From contig JAFTOX010000003.1 in NCBI GenBank assembly GCA_017463585.1, positions 124,001 to 188,000 of the forward strand: DNA of 64,000 nt. The letters run 5' to 3'. The DNA is from Rikenellaceae bacterium. Lineage in GTDB: Bacteria > Bacteroidota > Bacteroidia > Bacteroidales > Rikenellaceae. Positions 59,836 to 64,000 of this stretch are shown here, piece by piece. A program made the translations under genes and the position numbers. Numbering within the stretch: the stretch's first letter is position 1; the number at the start of each line of letters is the position of its first letter. Under the pieces are notes generated by a model, which did not search any database, was not told where the DNA came from, and was given only the letters and a program-made list of their open reading frames with translations.

Positions 59836-61002
59836 CTAATCGCCTTTAATTACTGCAATTGGTGATAACTCGACTATTGGTTCTACTAGATCTCGCTGAT
59901 TTGCCATAACCAAATCAATATCTTTGTAAGCCGAGGGCGCTTCGTCTAATTGGCGCTGTTCTCGTATGCCGTGAATAATGCCCAACGCATTTAGACGCTC
60001 AATTTCGGTTTGTAAATCGAGTTTGCGACACGCCTCTTTGCGCCCCAATACGCGTCCTGCTCCGTGGGAACAACTCATAAAGCTATCGGGATTGCCTAAG
60101 CCTCTTACAATGTATGATTTTGTCCCTTGTGATCCCGGAATGATGCCAATCTCGCCATTATATGCTCGTGTTGCACCTTTACGATGGACAATTATATTTT
60201 TATTAAAATGATGTTCCCACGCTGCATAGTTATGAGCGATATTTATCATCGGCTCAAACGTTACGTTGTGAAACACTTCGTTAAACGCTTCACAGACACG
60301 ATTCATTATTGTTTGTCTGTTACATAGTGCAAAATCGACACACCACATCATTTCGCGCCAATAGTTTTTGCCTTCGGGGGATTCTATAGGTAAAAACTCT
60401 AACCCCTCGACTATATCGGAATACCAACGACTATTTAATCGTTTTGCAATTTTGCTGTGATGATCTGCCACTTGTTTGCCAACGTTGCGAGAGCCTGAAT
60501 GGATCATTGTCCACACTTCGCCCGTGCTTGATTTTTGAATTTCTATAAAGTGGTTGCCTCCGCCTAATGTCCCAACCTGATGACGTGCTGCAACCAACAA
60601 ACTCTTCACGTATGGCAGGCTGTCAATATCGTGCCCTTTGGGTAATAGAGCTTCGTTTTGCAATTCTTTATGGTGATCAAAACCGAGTGGCACCATTAAT
60701 CGAATAGCCGACATCACTTTGCGTATTCGTTTACTATCAATATCCTCTACGTGCAATGATGTTTTAATGGCGCACATTCCGCACCCAATGTCAACGCCAA
60801 CAGCATTAGGTACAACAACTCCATTAGTTGCCAAAACTCCACCGATAGGCATACCTAAGCCACAATGTACATCGGGCATAAGGGCAATGTGGTGGTATGC
60901 AAATGGTAGCGATGCGAGGTTATGGGCCTGCGCCAAAGCATTATCATCAATCTTATCTGCCCATAATTTTATGGGGATTCTATTATTTGTGAAGATTTTC
61001 AT
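59836..61002 (-). CDS. rtcB: RtcB-family RNA ligase
   Basis: 388 aa. Mn-binding and guanylylation motifs: MPDVHCGLGMPIGGV (~42-56), VGVDIGCGMCA (Asp71, Cys74), LGGGNHFIE (~146-154), MIHSGSRNVG (~166-175) and FMSCSHGAGRVLGRKEA with the His that forms the GMP adduct. Seals RNA ends with 2',3'-cyclic or 3'-phosphate and 5'-OH using GTP; typical roles are tRNA and rRNA repair. No RtcA or archease neighbour. Last gene of a minus-strand series in the accessory region. Confidence 0.93.
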   Translation of the reverse strand: MKIFTNNRIPIKLWADKIDDNALAQAHNLASLPFAYHHIALMPDVHCGLGMPIGGVLATNGVVVPNAVGVDIGCGMCAIKTSLHVEDIDSKRIRKVMSAIRLMVPLGFDHHKELQNEALLPKGHDIDSLPYVKSLLVAARHQVGTLGGGNHFIEIQKSSTGEVWTMIHSGSRNVGKQVADHHSKIAKRLNSRWYSDIVEGLEFLPIESPEGKNYWREMMWCVDFALCNRQTIMNRVCEAFNEVFHNVTFEPMINIAHNYAAWEHHFNKNIIVHRKGATRAYNGEIGIIPGSQGTKSYIVRGLGNPDSFMSCSHGAGRVLGRKEACRKLDLQTEIERLNALGIIHGIREQRQLDEAPSAYKDIDLVMANQRDLVEPIVELSPIAVIKGD

Positions 61003-61057
61003 AGTTTTTTCTCTGTTAATGTTGAGCTACAAATCGTACAATATGTTAATTAATATT

Positions 61058-61465
61058 TTATTCCAATCTGAGCAATACTACATTAGATAGCGTAACCAAA
61101 TATCCCCAACCTGAGTAATCCTCTGGTAATTCCTCATATCCATCAGCGTAACAGATCTCTTTATACAGCAACTTCTCTTTTTGGTGGCTGGTGAACCTAC
61201 ATTCTTTCCCGTCTTCACGAGTGAAGATCTCTGTACTGCTTCCATCAGAATATTCAAAAAGGATTCTTTCGACCTTGCCACGTATTTTAAGGATTCCATC
61301 AGCGCTATGATAGTGTGTGTTTACAAAGAAATCTATGTGTTGGCCCTCTTGGGTTGAGCAACTTTTGTTTAGAGATCCAGTCCATTCGACCTCATCACCA
61401 ACTACAAATGGGTCGCCACAACACATCATCTGCCAAACATCGTAATATGCTTTAACGTTATCCAT
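61058..61465 (-). CDS. DUF6578-like protein
   Basis: 135 aa. N-terminal YYDVWQMMCCGDPFVVGDEVEWTGSL resembles the WQ-x-CCG-x-PF-x-VGD-x-V-x-W signature that I associate with DUF6578. The remainder is beta-rich and hydrophilic (HSADGILKIRGKVERILFEYSDGSSTEIF). No signal peptide. Located between the 441-aa gene (6-base gap) and rtcB. Function unknown; family call from memory. Confidence 0.55.
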   Translation of the reverse strand: MDNVKAYYDVWQMMCCGDPFVVGDEVEWTGSLNKSCSTQEGQHIDFFVNTHYHSADGILKIRGKVERILFEYSDGSSTEIFTREDGKECRFTSHQKEKLLYKEICYADGYEELPEDYSGWGYLVTLSNVVLLRLE

Positions 61466-61471
61466 TGCTTG

Positions 61472-62797
61472 CTATTGTTTGATTATTAGAATATCATCTT
61501 TTAGCGTACCGCTGTTATCCTCAAATGGCGCAGAGTACCATAGTTCATATTCATTTGGGAGTTGCTGACGTAGCTGCTGCGCCAGTTCTAATCCTCGTTT
61601 GTGCCAAGCACCCCAATCAAATCCCTCCTCGACGGTGGAGGTGGACCAATCAACAGCGTCGGTGAACTCGTCTCTCCAACGCTCAAATCCATCAATCCGT
61701 ATCGATAAATTGTCAATCTCGAAGGTGTCTTCAAATAGCACTCCGCTCACACAACCATCATTATGCCAGAGATCGGCATCTGCATCAATATTGATGGTTA
61801 TAATATCCTTAATGTGATATTGACGAGTGATATAGTCGTCTTGCTTATAAATGCGCAAACGATTGATATAATGCTCGACGAGTGGCGATTTTAGCTTGTT
61901 GTAGATATTCAAGCGATAGGAACTCCAATCTGCAATCTCGGCATTCATATCCTTATCAAGATTTATACGAGTAATACCAAGTAACCCTTGATATAATGCC
62001 CGAATAACTTGTTTGCTATCACAATATCCTGATATTATTGGCTGATTGAGTTCGTACGGGAATAAAGTAACCTTCATTACAGTGTAATCCAATTCTCTGG
62101 TATGAATCTTTTGCAGATGGAGAGTAACAGCGTTAATGAAGTTATTATTAATCTTTATTTGAGCCTCATTCTCGTAGATAATATTTTCGAGTTGGTGGCG
62201 AATATACTCGAAATTATTTGCAGAGTTGGTGATATAATTGACATAGTTTCTATTGCCTATGCGGATTTCAAAACGAGTGTCGTGGCCATACTCTCCTTCG
62301 ACCCTGAAATTGAAAGGATCGATTTTAATGCTTCTGAGCGGCAATGGGTGTGGCAGGCTGATAGTTTGGCCCAACGCTCTGATCTGTTTGTATATAATAT
62401 CTATTTTGTCATCAAGACTTAGTGGTTCAAAAAGATTAGGATCAGACTCATAAGCTAATTCGTAATTTGAACCGATGGCTTGGTATAGTTGACCTAATAC
62501 TTGTTTTACGGCGTCCACATACTCGTTTATTGGGAATTTATATCTACGCATCATAATTCCCGAATCGACGATCCAACAACACACTCTTAAAGCATTGTCA
62601 ATTAGAGAATAGATTTTAATATTGCTATCCTCCATTACGTTTATCGTTCGCCATTTATGCGAAATGCATAGACTATTTCCCAACGAAATCGGGTCGATTA
62701 ATAGATCGCAGCAATCGTACCCAACCCAAATGCCCAATTTGCCCTCGTTGCCGCCTTCGCGGAATTTAATACACAAGGGATTATATGTGTCGTTCAT
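61472..62797 (-). CDS. Hypothetical protein, 441 aa
   Basis: Start set at ATG 62797 (MNDTYNPLCIKFREGGNEGK), 13 bases after the upstream gene's stop; a longer reading to 62926 would overlap that gene by over 100 bases. Soluble, with repeated beta-strand/acidic pattern and three similar 'I-x-I-D/N' blocks (e.g. RSIKIDPFNFRVEGEYGHD, ITINIDADADLWHNDGCVSG, LSIRIDGFERWRDEFTDAVDW). The C-terminus reads WGAWHKRGLELAQQLRQQLPNEYELWYSAPFEDNSG. No family recognised. Confidence 0.65.
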   Translation of the reverse strand: MNDTYNPLCIKFREGGNEGKLGIWVGYDCCDLLIDPISLGNSLCISHKWRTINVMEDSNIKIYSLIDNALRVCCWIVDSGIMMRRYKFPINEYVDAVKQVLGQLYQAIGSNYELAYESDPNLFEPLSLDDKIDIIYKQIRALGQTISLPHPLPLRSIKIDPFNFRVEGEYGHDTRFEIRIGNRNYVNYITNSANNFEYIRHQLENIIYENEAQIKINNNFINAVTLHLQKIHTRELDYTVMKVTLFPYELNQPIISGYCDSKQVIRALYQGLLGITRINLDKDMNAEIADWSSYRLNIYNKLKSPLVEHYINRLRIYKQDDYITRQYHIKDIITINIDADADLWHNDGCVSGVLFEDTFEIDNLSIRIDGFERWRDEFTDAVDWSTSTVEEGFDWGAWHKRGLELAQQLRQQLPNEYELWYSAPFEDNSGTLKDDILIIKQ

Positions 62798-62810
62798 AAT
62801 TCCAAGATCG

Positions 62811-63392
62811 TTAACAATTTTGTAATGCTTGTTTGAATAGTTCGATTTCACTGAAAATATCACTAAATTGCTCACTGCTATTCGGATCCTCCGATAGCCT
62901 TTTCGTCTCTGATGACAAGATCGCAATCAACATAGTTGGCAATTCCGTAAAGTCGTCAGTCATCCAATTCTCGTGGAATCCTTTTATCCCATAGCGTTTT
63001 AATTGGCGCAGAGCTGTTTTAATTACTATATTGCGATATAGCACGTAGGGCATTTGGAGGTGCCATTGCTTGATATCGCTACCATTATCATATTTGTCAA
63101 ATACTATGTCAATTGTCAGCACGTCGGTTGTTGATGAGCGCTCGGCCTCGAATCGCATTTTACCTTGTTCGTCATTCCAGTGCCATTGAGCAAAGTAATC
63201 GTCTGTGGTTATATAGAAATGGTTTTCGAGGTGAAAAATGGACACGACAAGCGATGATGTGGGTTCGCTACCAATGTAAGACGCCTCGAATGGAATCTCT
63301 ATATCGTCAAAGCGTAGCTTAATGTGCTCCCATCCTAAATCGATACGTTCAATCTCAATATTAAAATCCTTGACTAAATGCGTGGTATTCAT
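62811..63392 (-). CDS. Hypothetical protein, 193 aa
   Basis: Soluble protein with a beta-rich first half (IEIERIDLGWEHIKLRFDDIEIPFEASYIG, FHLENHFYITTDDYFAQWHWNDEQGKMRFEAE) and a helical second half (LYRNIVIKTALRQLKRYGIKG, IFSEIELFKQALQNC). The pattern resembles parts of the 441-aa neighbour (I-x-I-D strands and a W/D-rich loop), hinting at related genes. 22 bases after the ankyrin gene. No family recognised. Confidence 0.65.
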   Translation of the reverse strand: MNTTHLVKDFNIEIERIDLGWEHIKLRFDDIEIPFEASYIGSEPTSSLVVSIFHLENHFYITTDDYFAQWHWNDEQGKMRFEAERSSTTDVLTIDIVFDKYDNGSDIKQWHLQMPYVLYRNIVIKTALRQLKRYGIKGFHENWMTDDFTELPTMLIAILSSETKRLSEDPNSSEQFSDIFSEIELFKQALQNC

Positions 63393-63414
63393 ATGTTTTA
63401 TGTTTTATAATCAA

Positions 63415-64000
63415 TTACTCTAACAGATATTTCCCTCCTGCGGCTAAGATCATCTTTTCGATCTCGCGGTCTGTGTCTGTGGGACCATCGGGATTGCCAT
63501 AAATGCTATCTAAAATCGAACTGCTAACATCTAAGTCGTCATCCATTAAAAAGCAATTGACGTTGGGGTCTGCTCCTCTATCAAGCAGGTATTCTACAAT
63601 CTCAGGGCAACCTTCGTGATAAGCATTCAGCAATGGCGTGGAGCCATCAACTCCATATAGATTTATATCTGCGCCATAAGACAGAAGCAGGTCAATAATC
63701 TGTTTGCATTGACTAATGCGGCTCTCGCGGCTCTCATCGGTTTCATCTAAGAAGAATTGCACAGCCTCAGCGAGCGGTGAATCTCCATATTTGCTTAGAC
63801 AGTTTATATTAGCACCGTGCTTGATAGCATACTCAATTGTTTCGATATCCCAAGACTCGCAAGCCGATAAAAGCAATTCATCCCATATCTTGGGAGTATG
63901 CAATTGCTTATAGTTGCATAACCGCATCTGATTGAGTGTTAGTTCGCAGAAGAATGATTTAATCTCATTCCACTTGTATGATACGAGTTCTTTATTGTAT
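63415..64000 (-). CDS. Ankyrin-repeat protein (5' end outside the window)
   Basis: The frame is open from the stop at 63415 to the window edge at 64000 (about 194 codons), so although an ATG occurs at 63927 the true start is probably beyond the edge. Ankyrin units: WDELLLSACESWDIETIEYAIKHGANINCLSKYGDSPLAEAV, RISQCKQIIDLLLSYGADINLYGVDGSTPLLNAY and CPEIVEYLLDRGADPNV. A soluble protein-protein interaction module. First visible gene of the minus-strand series ending in rtcB. Confidence 0.75.
   Translation of the reverse strand, partial: YNKELVSYKWNEIKSFFCELTLNQMRLCNYKQLHTPKIWDELLLSACESWDIETIEYAIKHGANINCLSKYGDSPLAEAVQFFLDETDESRESRISQCKQIIDLLLSYGADINLYGVDGSTPLLNAYHEGCPEIVEYLLDRGADPNVNCFLMDDDLDVSSSILDSIYGNPDGPTDTDREIEKMILAAGGKYLLE

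Noticed and set aside
61472..62926. 484-aa version of the 441-aa gene
   Set aside because: The extra N-terminus overlaps the upstream gene by more than 100 bases and has an Arg/Lys-rich out-of-frame appearance; ATG 62797 fits the spacing.
47844..64000. Right attachment site (copy of the tRNA-Lys 3' end) inside the window
   Set aside because: I did not find a second copy of the T-arm/acceptor segment, so the island is described as open to the right.

Overview
The window looks like chromosomal DNA of a Bacteroidota bacterium, probably order Bacteroidales and perhaps a Rikenellaceae/Alistipes-like gut organism. The main evidence is the promoters. Many genes, and the two + strand tRNA genes (Met, Lys), are preceded by the Bacteroidota -33/-7 signature TTTG-N19-21-TAnnTTTG. 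Family content agrees: N-succinylornithine-type ArgF', a BlaI/M56-TonB pair, a golvesin/xanthan-lyase-like amidase, DUF3871 and a two-component system with a PepSY-like partner.

Positions 1-47.9 kb are core chromosome. In order: gpmI (its first base lies outside the window) and a 49-codon membrane ORF; a sugar MFS porter; a run OMP-phoH-purC-pepD-lipid kinase; a lipoprotein and a blaI/blaR-like pair; a HAD phosphatase; asnA; tRNA-Met; an ion channel with an unusual filter; a second HAD phosphatase with a patatin; mscL; a pyruvate carboxylase B-type protein with two biotin domains; a Na+/solute symporter with a large secreted amidase; tRNA-Ser; a serine hydrolase; an eight-gene arginine operon (GNAT-argG-C-D-F'-B-E-H); a ROK kinase-MFS-SIS sugar operon; a response regulator/histidine kinase/PepSY cluster; serine dehydratase; umuDC; a PiT phosphate transporter; an AraC regulator; and a carboxynorspermidine dehydrogenase-like gene.

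Positions 47.9-64 kb look like an integrated accessory region. It starts at a tRNA-Lys followed by a tyrosine recombinase and is visibly more AT-rich. It carries unknown proteins, an SF2-helicase-like protein, three tandem 55-56 bp palindromes, a Sak4-like ATPase, a DUF3871 protein and then a compact type II-C CRISPR-Cas9 locus. I could place the tracrRNA (minus strand, perfect promoter, anti-repeat and terminator), a 1161-aa Cas9 with all catalytic motifs, and an array of four identical 47-bp repeats with three spacers. The adaptation genes are destroyed: one internal deletion joins the first ~29 codons of cas1 to the last ~54 codons of cas2, out of frame, so the array should be frozen. The repeats carry a Bacteroidota promoter signature, and a degenerate repeat copy lies exactly in the cas9 promoter.

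Beyond the array is a palindrome-rich stretch that looks like an undescribed structured RNA on the minus strand, directly downstream of rtcB. RtcB itself ends a minus-strand gene run (ankyrin protein, two unknown proteins, DUF6578-like) that continues off the right edge. The right end of the island was not found.
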